From Galaxea fascicularis (lineage: Eukaryota > Cnidaria > Anthozoa > Scleractinia > Euphylliidae), in assembly GCA_948470475.1 (NCBI GenBank), contig OX419345.1:14503800-14567799 (forward strand): a DNA stretch of 64,000 nt, in the 5' to 3' direction. Positions 1 through 13,400 of the stretch are shown one piece after another. A program made the translations under genes and the position numbers. The notes below the pieces were generated by a model, which saw nothing but the letters and a program-made list of their open reading frames with translations, searched no databases and was not told the DNA's origin. Every line of letters starts with the position of its first letter. The first letter of the stretch is position 1.

Positions 1-134
1 AAGGTGGTTGCAGAAATTCTGCACAACCTTTTTTTCCGCTTAATTCGCTACTTTACCCATACAAAACTAAATGATGCAGAAATTTCTGCATCTTAGCTAA
101 GTGGCCTGGCTCGTGCAATTTTGTTGGTGTTTGA

Positions 135-170
<36 letters not shown>

Positions 171-566
171 TCGAGATCATGTGATTACCTATACAAATGA
201 TGCAGAAATTTCTGCATCTTAGCCAAGTGGCTTGAAAAAGTTGGTTGCAGAAATTCTGCACAACCTCAGTTATTTTCGCCTTAATTCACTACTTTTTCTA
301 CAACAACTTTATAATGCAGAAAATTCTGCATCTTAACCTAGTGGCTTGAAAATGTTGGATGCAGAAATTTTGCAGAGTTTTATTGTCCGCTTACTTTAAA
401 TTAATAATTTACTACTTTTTCTACAACAAATGTATGAAGCAATAATTCCACATGTCAGCCTACTGGCTTGAGAACGTTGGAGCCAAAAATACTGCACGAA
501 TTTTTCCGCTTAATTCAGCACTTTTCCCACAACAAAAAAATGATGCAGAAATTGTACATCTATACC

Positions 567-722
567 TCTTACTAACCGAATTCGAGGTCCGTACTGTAAG
601 TTACGGACCGAGTTTTTTCCCGTTCGCTTATGGCCCAAGCGCGAAGCGCGCGTGCCATAAATCAACGGGAATAAACGAGAGGATCCGTAACTTACAGTAC
701 GGACCGAGATAAGGAGGTTAGT
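567..722. mobile_element. Hairpin MITE-like element inside the array
   Basis: Two inverted arms, 586-609 and 682-705, contain GGTCCGTACTGTAAGTTACG and its complement. Each arm is itself nearly palindromic, so the element can fold as two small hairpins or one long one. The complementarity extends outward to CTTACTAACC at 567 and GGTTAGTAAG at 713-722. The middle carries a GCGCGAAGCGCGCG palindrome. It interrupts a unit of the surrounding array and is probably a non-autonomous inverted-repeat transposon; no transposase is present. Confidence 0.7.
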
Positions 723-778
723 AAGATATTTATTATATCTCTGAGGTTAATCAGACGTGAGGAAAAGAAAACTTTCGA

Positions 779-817
779 ATTTAGCGGGCCGTACAGTAGA
801 ATACGGCCCGCTAAATT
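779..817. repeat. Perfect-arm hairpin
   Basis: AATTTAGCGGGCCGTA and TACGGCCCGCTAAATT face each other around a short spacer. This is probably a remnant or satellite of the inverted-repeat element just to its left. Nothing else is recognised between here and the SLC13 stop codon at 1475. Confidence 0.65.
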
Positions 818-1474
818 GACCAATCACAGCGCACGTACTAAATACAAATCCTTTTTTGCAGAATATGTTTTTCCGCTTAGTTCACTGACGCACAACAATA
901 TGACTCCTGGGTTCAAACCATTTACGAAAATGAGAGGTGTAGAAATTCTGCCTCTCAAGCAGATGGCTTAAAAAATCGCGTCCACGCGACCTTCCACTCA
1001 GGCCGCACTTAAAATAAAATCCATTTCTTCCGATGCCCTGTATTAACCCTGATATCTGGAGCGGAGGGGAGTGCATTTCAAATTCAATACTGTAAATCTA
1101 GGAAAAGGGCCAACAAGGTTTGTTTCCAGTGACATAAGTCGAAGTGAAAGGATTCGCCGTGTTCAGTTTTCTACACGCAAGGAATCTCTATGACGAGGCA
1201 TAAGGCACAGAAAATGTGACCGGGAACTTTACCAACACTATACATGGCAGTTGGTTCGTCTATCTGTTATGCTGCACATTGACAGGTGGTTCATACTGTT
1301 CTGACTTTGTGGACGAAGTCTATGGAAGGGCAAACGAGTGACCATCCAAATAAAAGCTACAGTGACGATATCTTATCGCTGTCTCTTCTTTCTCGTTACT
1401 TGGTAAAATGACTTCGCGACTCGATTTTGCGCCGTTTGGAGTAAGGTAAACAACAATAAAGCAACTACACCAAA

Positions 1475-4400
1475 TTATGTGGTTGTGATGTTTGAGCAAA
1501 TCAGAGTAGCGTTTGAGTTAGTGTCCAGGCCTCCTCCTCCTCCTTCAGCTGCTGCAGCTGTCGCAGCACTTGCAGCCCAGGCGGGGAACTTGTTCAGGTC
1601 AAACATGGCAACACCATACGTATTGATACAGATAACCAACACTGTGACGGCCAGGATATTCATTCCCAATCCAGCCCTTGCCTGGAAAACAGTGATAGCA
1701 GTAGTAACAAATGTTGGTGAGGCATTAAAAAAAATTAAATTAGTTCGGATTAATGTTTGGTAATGTTTAGCGGTCAAGGTCAATGTAAGCCTTTTGTTTT
1801 GGGCGTTTTCATGTTTTTCAACAGCTGTTGCGAGCTACCTTGCTGTAGCCAGGTTTACCACTGCGTTTGGTTTTAGCCTTGACCTACTCGAAGCTTCAAA
1901 CTAAACAATTATCTAACTTTCCATTCATATCAATGAATTGCCTGCTCGTTATTTGCCTTCAGTAAGCACAGTTGTGCCGTTTGTCACAAAACTAACTAGT
2001 TTCCCGAGGGAACATGCATTAAGTGCTTTGCTAGATGTTTAGACTTTCCCTTAAACAATCATATAGCAAAAACGGCACAACTTTTTTATTCACTATCGTC
2101 AATCCTGCTGGTTGAATAAGCACGTGAGCACGTGCTGAAGATCACGCCATTTTTAATATAGTCATGCACTGATCACGTGCTGACGGCACGTGACCAAGAA
2201 TCGACCTGTCACAGTGCTCGTTTTGTTGAGTGAAAGTTTAGGTATATAACAAGTGCAATTACACATACCATGTCCTTGACTTTGAGATGACCACCAGCAA
2301 ACACAATAGCATTTGGTGGAGTGGCAACAGGGAGCATGTAGGCAAATGAGCATGAAAGAGTGGCTGGCAGCATCAGATACCAGGGATGAACTTGGATATG
2401 CTCTCCCTGGTTAAAACAAAACAAAACAAAATTTTAGAGTTACTATTCAACAAAAAAAAATTATAAAGATGATCAACTCTTATTTGTGGAGAGGGAGCCG
2501 ATCAAGGAAAATTGGGCACCAAATCCCGAAGGAATATAAAGGAGAGTAAGGGACCATTTTTCAGAAAAACGCGACATATATATCATTTAGAGTGTTTTCA
2601 CTCATGTTACTTTCAGCCATATTGGTTTACTGAAACAAAGGAAGCTATTTGCATAAAAATAGAATGCAATTCCCAGAGGTTAGTTTGGAAGACCAATATG
2701 GCCGCCATGACGTCAAGTGAAAACACTCTACAGTGAATATCACGTCGTAAATTTGGACGAAGGAACCAAAAGGGTTCCCAGCACGATATCATCAGTGGGA
2801 TAAGTATAGCAGACTAATTGTTCATAAATTCCCGCAGACGCCCAGAGCCGCTAGGAGACAAGCGTCGCTTGCCTCGCCCTTGCCGTCTCTTTTTTGATGA
2901 TACAAACGCGTCGTCTCCGAGCCAACCAACAAACGCGTATGTAAAGCTACAACAGTGTCAAAGGTCAGAGTCTTTGCATTCGCTTTAATCTCTCTACCCA
3001 CGACTTCACGCCTTCCCACCCGCATAGACGGTGCGACATTCTGGCATTTAGCTAGTACCACAAACTCTAAAAGAAGCCCATCTACGTCTGAAAAACTCAC
3101 CAGGGAGGCCAATATTGGCAAAAATATTGTGGCTGTCGCTACATTCGATGTGAATTCAGTGAAAGTAGTGATCATGATACAGACGCAAATCACGATTGCA
3201 AAACTCGGAATGGCATCCAGATGAGCTAATTGCGTTCCCACCCACTTGGACAAACCTGACTCCTGAAACAAATAGACAAAACCGTTTAGATTATTGCGTT
3301 CTAGCTCAAAACCATGGTTAATTAAACAACCACCAAATCTGTTACGTAGTTTGTTTTCATAACAATGTAATGGCACAGAATGTACAGGACTGTTTAGAAA
3401 CTGCCTTACATTTATGTTCACTGGTATGATGAGATCTGATAAGGTAGTCAATTAGAAACGTCATCAAAAGGCAGTGAAAAAGGGCTTCTCCATGACGTGT
3501 GGCCATCGGAAACGAAGCGCAGGACGTTGTTGTTGATCCGAGTTTCATTTTGTACGTCCTGTCTTCATCTATAAACGTAACATTACTGGAAACCAAGTGA
3601 GGTAGAAATATTGTAGCCCACTGAGAATAATTTTGTTCATGATTTGTTGTTTAAGATTTGCAAAGTATTGAGATCACCTTGAATCAACAACTTATGGCCC
3701 CCTAAATATTTTTTTTCGCTAAAATGAATCTTTGCACCTGTTCGAAACGCATTGCGGCATTTTCCCTTTTCTCACCAAATCTTGACTTTTAAAGGCTGTA
3801 AAACTGAGCATCGTTTGCTTCCCGACCGAGTCAGAAGGGGCATAGGTCTATTCCTGATTTGACGTCACAAACTGATTTGCATTCCATTAACACTTTGTAA
3901 ACATGCATGCAAAGTAGATTGTGATGTCAAATCTGGAATAGACCCACTCCCCTTCTGACACGGTCGTGAAACAAACGATGTTTGGTTTTTCGTAATTTTT
4001 AAAACCTATAAAAAGGCAGGATTTATTAAAAAAAAAAAAAAAGGAAAAAAAGGCCTCGAAGTATAGGAACAAAGGACAGCTAAACATTATTCACAACTCG
4101 ACTGGCTCAGACAATTGCCACATTTGAGTTTGCCTTGCAATTTACGTTTTGGTGTTCAAAGTTCTTCCACATACGTAACACAAAAGAAACGCAGATAGTA
4201 TTCTTTAAATATCCAGTTCTTTTTTTTTTATTTTCACTGCCAGGAAAAGAGCTTGATTTTGGCAAACAGCAAATAACATCAAAAACCTAAATACGATGGA
4301 ACGAACTTTATATCTCAAGCGGAATAAACCGCTATTTACCTGACAAGCTTTCGCTAATGCAAATCCGCTACCAAGCAGGAAAACAAGATGCCACGGAAAC

Positions 4401-7400
4401 CTCTTGGACATGGTCCTGAACTCCAGTAAGCCAGTGGGTAGTTGGTGAACTGTGTGATGTAATTGACGGTCAAATAATTCATGAGCTGAGGCCAATAAGT
4501 TATGTATTGCTAAACTTACTCTCAGGTATTTGCTAGCTAAATAGTGTAGTTACTGATTCAAACATTTCAGTTCAGCTCTACTCACGTGATCCATCTGTAG
4601 CAAAGATCCTCGGCCTTCGCGAAGGGAACACAAACAATGAGAAAGCCACGGTCATGGCTGCAGTGGCATCCCTCACGTATCTGAAAAAAAAACACAAAAG
4701 CAGCAAACACATTAGGTTTATGCTTAAAAATTGGGTTATTTTGTTTTCTGAAAATGACCAAACTTAAAATGGATTTCAGTTCTTCTCTTGTAAACAGGCA
4801 AGATGATTAAAAACTGATTCCGCATTGTTGGACCAAAGTAATTACACTGACCAATCACAACAGATGCTAACAGTTCAACGAACCAATCAGAAAGCAAAGC
4901 ATTTACAGGTCGCTGGCGCAAAGCGCGGGAAAATGCGCGCGAGAATTAAAAGTCGCCATTGTATCGGGTTTGCTTCTCATTGGTTGAAAAAGTGGAGCAA
5001 ATTTTGCTGGCCAATCACAAAGCGAAGAAATGCAAAAACAAAGCAAACGCAATTTACTTTCGACACTCATTTGAAAACCGCTGTATCAGTTTCAAAAGCA
5101 TCACTTGTTTTCTTTCTGTTAACTGGTGATCATGTAGCGTGAACGAATGACACGTCATTTCAAATGAAACATTGTTTTGACGTTAACACTGGTGGTCAAA
5201 ATCACAATGACGCGGTTTCTTCAAAATCGTGAAGGATGACAAGCGAGTGACAACTTGACTAAACTAAAACGAATTTAACGTAAGAAGTAATAGCTGTATT
5301 GGAAAAAAAACGTACCCTTTTTCGAATATTATCGACCATCCTTTCATGAATTTAGGGTCGCGAAACAGCCATAGCAGAGCCAACGCGATGAAATGACCAA
5401 GAACGGCCTTCTCAGCGAATCTCGGTGGCAAAACAAACGAATGTTACATTATGATCTACAGTTGTTACAGCAATTATTTCGTAACAACAAACGTTGATTA
5501 TGAAACACTTGTAACTAACAACATAACAGGGCTGGCACTCCTCGTTCAGTGTGGTTCTACTGAAAAAAACTTACGACATTGGTCCGAGTGCCCTGTACTG
5601 GTCCACCAACACTTGTCTGATGGCTTGTGTTGACTCGTTTTCTCTCCTTTCGGACCTTCTAACCTTGCGAAGACACTTTTCAATGCAATTACGAAAGCAC
5701 CTGCGGCAACTAGAGACAAAAGATAGTCAATTGTTTCAATTAGGGTGACGAGAGGGATACAGTGTGTAAGTATTTGATGTTCGAAAATCTTCGGAAGTAT
5801 TCGGCTGATCTTCGGAAATCGTCGGACGTATTCGGTCGGTCTTCGGAAATTTTCGGGAGGTTTCGTGCAGCCTTCGGATTTCTTTGGAAGGTGTCGCACA
5901 TTCTTCGCAGGTCTTCGAAATGCATTGGATGGCCTCCGGCAGTCTCTTCGTTTTAACTTCGGAAATCTTCGTTGTAAATTTGCACTGTGTTAATTAAAAA
6001 TGCGCTCGTTTTTAGCCAATCAGAACTGAGAAATTTGTTCAAGTGTATTATTAAGTCATACGCGTGATTTCAAAATCAAACGAGTGCTCAGCGGGAGTTG
6101 GATTTGAAATCACAAGTATGGTTTCAGACCAAAATTGCATGACACCAAGTTCAATTGCCGCTTTATTACACCTATTTTGAAATCACACAGTTTTTTTAAT
6201 CAATACGTATATTTATTTAATGTTCACTCCAGGAAAACCGAAACAAGGATGCGATCTAGAGCACAGAATAGTGCAATTTGGGAATAAATTGCACTGTTGA
6301 TACCCAATCAGATTGCAAGAATAACCAGTGATTTCAAAATGGGTGTAATAAAGAGTGAAACAGGAAGCACGGCAGATGATTAATAACCTGTGGAACTCTG
6401 AACTTGCTTATTTATCGAAAATGTGATGCTGATACTTCGCCAAGTACCAAGCAACCATAAGTCAGGATCAAGTAATCTTACAGGCCTAGGATGATTAGTT
6501 GCTACTTGTTAAGGGGCGTTTCTATAAATCAACTTTTTACCGTATCAAGAAATGGTCTATTGTTCCGGCCTAAATTCGCCCATTAAGATTTAAACAATAG
6601 CCCTATTGTTTTAAGTGAAGCGTTCTGAATTTTGCCGAGACCACGCCGAGGGTTTCAGGACTCATCGGAAATTTCCGGCGTGCAAAACGGGTGTTATTAG
6701 GGGGTGGGGGAGAGGTAGATTGTTCCTGGGAGAATCTATATTCACTAGGGTACCCAGGTGAAGAATGAACTTACGGCGTCAGGTGTCAGGTGAAGAAGAA
6801 CTTATTCGTCATCCAAGCATTACATGTGTTTTCTTAAATATATTTTTGTCGTTATAAATGTTACTTGTGCTTTGGGTTATCGAATCCGCCCTTACTACAT
6901 CGTTCGTGTTGTTGCTTCTTTTAACAGAGCGTCTTTAATCAGCCAAAAAGTCGTATGAACGCGGGGTATTTATTAAAGGTGGATTCATCAAAACGCGAAT
7001 CATGACGCGCACGCTGACTTTCACATGAGCGCGCATAACTGTGTCTTACAAAAGCTGTTGACAGAACATTGACACGGGTTGAACCAATGTTTGTGCCTTT
7101 GGATTTATCGAAACGAAACACAAAGAACGCGCTTACTTTAACTTGAAAGCCTGAACGTGCTCAAATTTGTATTTCAAATTTAACTTTCAGTGGAAATTTT
7201 GCAGTCTCTTGTTGTATTGTATTTTACCTATTGTAATTGAAGAAGTACCGTAAACCTTTTTTTTCGGTGAACGTGCCATTCAGCTGAAAGCGCACACAAG
7301 TGTCTTTGGAGGTTTTCAGTCTTTAATGTTTTTAAAATTTCTCATCTTCGCTGAGACTGCGCTTTACAATTTCACTTTTTCAAGGAACACGAGCCCTTCA

Positions 7401-10400
7401 CCGTATTCATAATCATTTTGTGTTAAGGGACCATGAAGGTGAGACTTCATCCGTCTATTGTTTGCTTTGCTTTGAATTTTAAACCGGCAATGCGGTCGGA
7501 CACTTACAAGAGAGGTGTGACTTTCAATCGATTGTTCACTCTTTTCGTCTCAATTTACTGACCCCAATGTTTGGAAAGAAAAAAAACAGACAACGTTTTA
7601 CTTCGTTGAAATGTCTCTAGAGTTTAAACGTACGATTGGGAAAGAAACACCTAAGAAATCATTGCTGCTTCGCTAGTTTCATTTTAGCTTCACCCGCGTT
7701 TGAGAAACGAATAACGAACACAATTTATTTGCGTAACAATTATTTCTACGGCGCGAGATTTGAACGAATCCCTCTGAGAATGAAGCGCGTTAAAAGCGCG
7801 AGAACTTTATCCGTCTAGTGTTTGCTTTGCTTTGAATTTTAAACCAGCAATGCGGTCGGACACTTACAAGGGAGGTCTGACTTTTTCAATCGATTGTTCA
7901 CTCTTTTTGTCTAAATTTACTGACTCCAATGTTTTGAAAGAAAAAAATGAACGACGTTTTGTTTTGTTAAAATGTCTATAGAGTTTAAACGCACTAATTC
8001 GGTATGAAACGCCTAATAAATCATTGCTTCTTCGCTAGTTTCATCAGTTTTAGCTTCACCCGCGCTTGAGAAACGAATAAAGAACACAATTTGAGTAACA
8101 ATTATTTCTACGGCGCGAGATTTGAATGAATCTCTCTGAGAATGAAACGCGTTAAAAGCGCGAGAACTCGGCCAGTGCAATTGTTGAAGAAGTTGATTAT
8201 TAAAGTGCTTTGCTGATATACAATTAACTCGGCCAGAGTATGCGTCGCAAGCAAAACATTTGGTTACGCAGAACGAAGCACATTAAAAGCCATGAGAACT
8301 AAACTAGTGCGATTGTTGAAGCAGTGATTTTATTACCTTTCTGCGTTGATATCCGATCAACTTAGTTGGAGTATGCTTCGCAAACAAAACTTTCTCTCAC
8401 CCCTCACCCCAGCGTTCTTGGTTTCGTCGTCCCAGTTATAACTCTGTCCCTCCCCCAGGGTGCAAATTGCTCATGATTCGGTCTCGCCGAAGATTCAAGT
8501 CTCCCGCGTGAATAGTAATCGGCAATTTTGAATTTCCCTCGCGTGTTTAAAGTCTTTGTTTTAGCCTACATCGTTTTTGACCATACACGGTCAAAAACGA
8601 TCAACTATAACAATACCTATTGTTCACGAATTTGAGCCGCTTTTCTTGATACGCTAATTTTTCTACTAATTTGTTACCGAGAAGAATCTTCAATAAGTAG
8701 GCAACAGCCACAAAATTCTGACAAGAAAAACTTTTCTAACAGTGAAATTCTTGACTCATTAACTTTAACTTTTCCATTGACATCTTCTCGCAATGAATCA
8801 AGGCAAACTGCCTATGAAAAGTACTAACTACGCGGTACTTAAATAGCACATATATGCTTTCAATTATTGCAAATGCAGGTCCGTAGCAAGGGGAGGGACA
8901 GGGAGGGGGTTCAAATTGCCAGGCGATTTCTCTTGCTGTCAAATTCTACGGACCGGTTCCAAGTTTAAAAGAAAAAGAAAACGAAAAATTTGTCGTCGGG
9001 TGTTTGCGTCCCACATAAAATGTGAACTATGAAGAAATGTACCAAAAAATGTGATGAATAAGCAGAATTATTGTTTTGCTTAGTAACCCTAGTACTGTTA
9101 TGTTCTCCATGCTGTCATCGCCGTGTCAACTTTTCTCTAAGACAGGGTGGGGGGAGGGGGGTTGATTCGCATGGCTAACTTGGTGAGCCTCCTCCCCCTC
9201 CCTCCCCCTGCCAGTTACATTAGCCTTGGTACGAGCCCGAAATGAGACTTACTCAAATCCAAGGAACAGAAGCTGAATCCAAAGCCAAGCAACAAAGAGT
9301 AGAATAACCATTTGCGGAAACGCATAACCAAACCAAGAAGCAAAGCTAAATCCAGGACTACCTGGGAAAAGACTGACAAGGTAAACACATTTAAATGGGA
9401 CGTTGATAACACACTCGAAAACGGAGTTTACGTTATAACCTGACTGCGCGGGTAAAGGGGATAGTATTCTAATCATTTCTTGTGACACAGTAGACTGCGA
9501 GTAGTCTCTCTTTTGCTCTAAAATCTGTGGAACGAACGCGATATACGAGCACGGAATCCGCTAGCAGTCTAGTGACACAGAGACAAGTACATAAACGCAA
9601 CGCAGACTAGCAGACAAAGGTCAGGACGAAGCCAAGATTATAGCACCTAACCAAGGTTTTGCGCAGAGGTTTCCAAAACATGCACATACTGTAGCTTCCA
9701 GAGCAGATTTTCGTTCGGCTCGTCACGCAATCTGTCCTCCCAAACGAACGGGGGAGAGATTGCGTGACGAGTCAAAAATAAGGTCTCCCTCGGAGGCTGA
9801 GCACGCTGTAAGCTACGGACGATTTTTATATGTGGCTGAAAACAAGATTTGGAATGCGATCATATAACGCCCTACTGATTCACAAGTCCTCCAAAAACCA
9901 GATTTGGACCGGTTCCCGTCAGGGTGGCTGTTCCGCCAATATTTGCAGAATACGCCACAGCCAGCATCATGGCCTTGCAAAATTTGCTGTAATAGTGAGT
10001 TTCCTATAAAACAGATTATAAAGAACTATAGTTAACCTTATGTCAACGACCACAAAATGTCAAAGGCTTGTTTCTTCCGGGAAGTGAGACATGAAGAAAA
10101 GGGCCTAACCTCCCTGCATGATGTCTTTAATTTAAGTTCTACGAACCAGCTGAGGAAGGATACGGTGCGTGTAATTAACAGAGACGTTATCAGTGAAAAA
10201 TAATAAATAGTTAACCCGACAAATCGCGCGGAATATTGCCTGCTATTATTCAATGCAACATATTGTGACAATGGCCAAATATGGTCATGCTGCACACGAT
10301 ATCCGTTGCGCGCATACACACTCGACAGATATCCTGCGATATACGTGATTTCGTGTGTCGGGGAGAAAAAATGGCAGTTTTCTATTTGTTATTCCTGTAA

Positions 10401-13400
10401 TAAATTCTAGTGCCGTCTGTGCTTTGTCGTCACTGTGTTGAGGAATCAATCAATTATCCTGCTCAATCTTGCATGCGGAACATTTTCTCATCTTAGCCAA
10501 CTTGGCCTACAGCCTCGTCGGTTGAGTATCAGACGATATTTTTCCACGTGATTTTGCAGGAAAATTGTTGAAAACTTAGCCAATAAGGCCGTAGGCGAAG
10601 ATGGCTAGTTATGAGGACATATTTCGCAAGATTGATTAAGATAACTGTTTTATTCAGTGTTCAACACATTCACAACAAAGCTCAGTTCATTGAGTTTAAA
10701 GATGGAAAAGCCGCCATTTTTCTGTAGACAAAAATGTAACGTCAAGAGCAGTTAACCCACATCTATGTCCTCTTCTTCTCCCAGAGGGTTTACCACAGAT
10801 GATCTGAGAATAACAAAAGGCAGAGGAAAGGAACTTAACAATGCTTTGCCAAACCGACAGTATATCAAGGGGTATATCACATTATATTTTTCAAGATATG
10901 ACTCATCCATGTTTGCTGATTGCGTCACAAATGAATTGCATAAATGCAACTGGTAAGTCACGTGGTGCAGAAACGCCATACTGGGCCGTAAGCAACGCAC
11001 TGCGACAAACAAAGAAAGAGCTTGCATCAGTTATAATGGTAATTTTCTTTGTTTGACTTGTCCCTGCCTGCGACTTGGCATGGCTTGTTTTTACCACGTG
11101 ACTGACCATTTGCGAAGAAGCCAGCCACTAAAAATGAATTTATTAATAGCCAGATGATAAAAAAAAAAAGCAAGAGTTCCTCGGTCGGGCAGAGTGCCGG
11201 TTTCAATACGCGTAATAGCATGTCCCAATTATGTAGTTGTGATAACAATCCACAGGTACGTTTTATTTGAGAAATTGCTTGAGACCTCTACATGGTTCGT
11301 TCGCCCTGTCTCCTTTCTTAATGCTTTCCATTTGTCAGAAATGGTGCGCCAGACCATCCAATTCGCTAACGTTGATGCATTAATTTGAGTTATTGGTTCC
11401 AGACAAAATGGTGCGCACCAATTCCGAATGGCCCCTCAAGAAAACTAAGAACTTGTCCTTAAAAAAAATAATAAATTCGGTAAGTTCAGGTTCACACAGC
11501 AACCAGGTGGACATTCAAACATGGTTTGACATTACTTTGGTTTGAAGATTAATGAATGTAACTTAAAACGGTATGATTCACGACCTGTACCTTTTTATGT
11601 TACATTTATGAATTTCCAAACCAGAGTAGCATCAAGCCATGTCAAAAACTAAGTTTCTTTCGCACTCAGCTGACCAATCTGGCCAGCCATTTCTGACAAA
11701 TAGAAAGCGCATTTCATGACCACACCCATACCTGTTTTGGTTTTTTACTAGATGAGATCCGGCGTCTTCATGGTCATTTTCTTCGCCGCCAGTTTCTCTT
11801 GTGATCTCATGTTCTTCGAGTGTGGCCACACTCTTTTCTTCTTTCTCGGTACTGCTGCAAAAGGCATCAAGCTCCCGGGAGCAGGGCTGAGAAACAATTT
11901 CATCGAGCTGCAGTTATCGAGTAGACAATGCAAGTAATGCGGTCAGTCTTTTAATGCTAGCTTCTGATTGGTTGCTAAAATGTGATTCATATCGCTGTCT
12001 TTAGTCAGAGTGGCTTTGTCACGCAAGTGTGGCCATAAAGAGGGCAAAATACTTCGTGCGCGGTCTGCGACTCACAGTTTTAAAAGCCTCTACTGCTTTT
12101 TCACTTGTGCCTACAACCATTCTTTTTCTCAATTGGGGATCACTATCAGCAACTGGGCACGATCCATAATTATCAGTATAAAAACAGCACCAAAATGTAA
12201 AGATGTAAACTGTGACACCCTATCTAACTTAACCCCGTCAATTTGCTGGAAATACGAGTACTAAAATTTGAAGCACTGTTGTTCACCTTACATCAGTATG
12301 CTTTAGGAATTCAAATTGCGGTACAAAAGTGAATGCAATTGGAGATCACATGACTAAGGAGTTACCATGACGACATTGTGTGGAAATACGTTCAATTTTA
12401 GTTTATCATTCAAGGTTCGTGTAAACACCGTCCAGCATTGCCGGCCAACAAAATCAGAAACACCGTCTTGGACACTTTTCTGGTAGTTAATGGCTGTTCC
12501 CCCAACTCCCAGAGATATTTCGAGAGCCACACAGAACATGAATCTTGACTTCAGCATTTTATGTTATGATGCCAAATGCAAGTATAATTGACCATGAATT
12601 AAAAGTCTAATACAGTTTCAAGATAACAAACATTCAACAAGTATGACTGAGTCCTCTCAGACTCCTATTTTTTTTTTCTTTTCTCGCTCCTCTGCCAAAT
12701 CACTGAACAAATACTATGGCCGGCCACGGCCTTCATCCATACCTCATCTGCTTGTCTGTTTCCACTGTCTCCCTTCAGTCGGTTTTTTATGCTTTCGTTC
12801 TTAATTTCTCTCAACACTGCCTCAACAATCGGCACCATCATGGCCGTTGTTGCCGTGTTGCTGATCCACATGGAGAGAAAAGATGTCGTCAACATGACGC
12901 CCAACATCAATCTGAAAAGAAATTATATCATGAACAAAAAACCAATAATACATCTACAAATCCTCGTCAGTAAAGTGCTTTTTGAAGAACTCCTCATTCG
13001 AAGTACGTACTTTTGTAAAGTTCACTGTCGAAAACAAGTATCATGAAAGAGATGGTGATGGTGATGGTGATGGTGATGGTGATGGTGGTGGTGGTGGTGA
13101 TGGTGATGGTGATAGTGATAGTCTAAGTGAATGTTGGTAGTGATTCCCTCTCTCTCGGGAAGAGCCGCTCCGAAGAGAAAATTTTCAAAACAGTTTTGTC
13201 CAAGATTGGAGGTATACTATAAACTCACCGTCGGGGTTGAGCTCCAACCAATAGAAGAATCCGAAGGGCGATTCTTTTATGCAAATTCCATGTCTCTACA
13301 GCGACTGCCACAATCAAGCCGCCAAGGAAGAGAACATTGGTGTCCTTGAAGTAAGGAGTAGAGACATCTTTGGAACCCAGGACACCAAACAGTGGAAAGA

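Larger units (their letters stand above)
1..960. repeat. Degenerate tandem array with palindromic core
   Basis: A unit of roughly 113-122 bp recurs, with starts near 3, 240, 353 and 475 and decayed pieces near 842-960. Each unit carries a TGCAGAAATTCTGCA-type palindrome, then a pyrimidine-rich stretch with TTCCGCTTAATTC, then ACTTTTTCTACAACAA, then a second palindrome followed by TTAGCCAAGTGGCTTGA. The best core, GATGCAGAAATTTCTGCATC at 73-92, is a perfect 20-bp palindrome. Copies decay to the right, and one is interrupted by another hairpin element at 567-722. No coding potential is seen. The array may continue beyond the left edge. Confidence 0.75.

Noticed and set aside
4415..4415. Splice acceptor TTCAG|GACC for the SLC13 exon ending at 4340
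   Set aside because: It would need a two-base carry that the upstream exon does not supply and would drop LLEF, which aligns with the family's LLDW. The acceptor at 4486 fits both phase and alignment.
9361..9361. Splice acceptor CCCAG|GTAG for the SLC13 exon ending at 9253
   Set aside because: It breaks phase with the exon ending at 9876 and removes LFPG; the acceptor before 9372 fits.
12354..12557. 67-codon minus-strand frame inside an SLC13 intron ([20 protein letters not shown]..)
   Set aside because: Reads rather protein-like, but the SLC13 exons on either side already join in phase, and I recognise no family. Possibly a repeat-encoded scrap.
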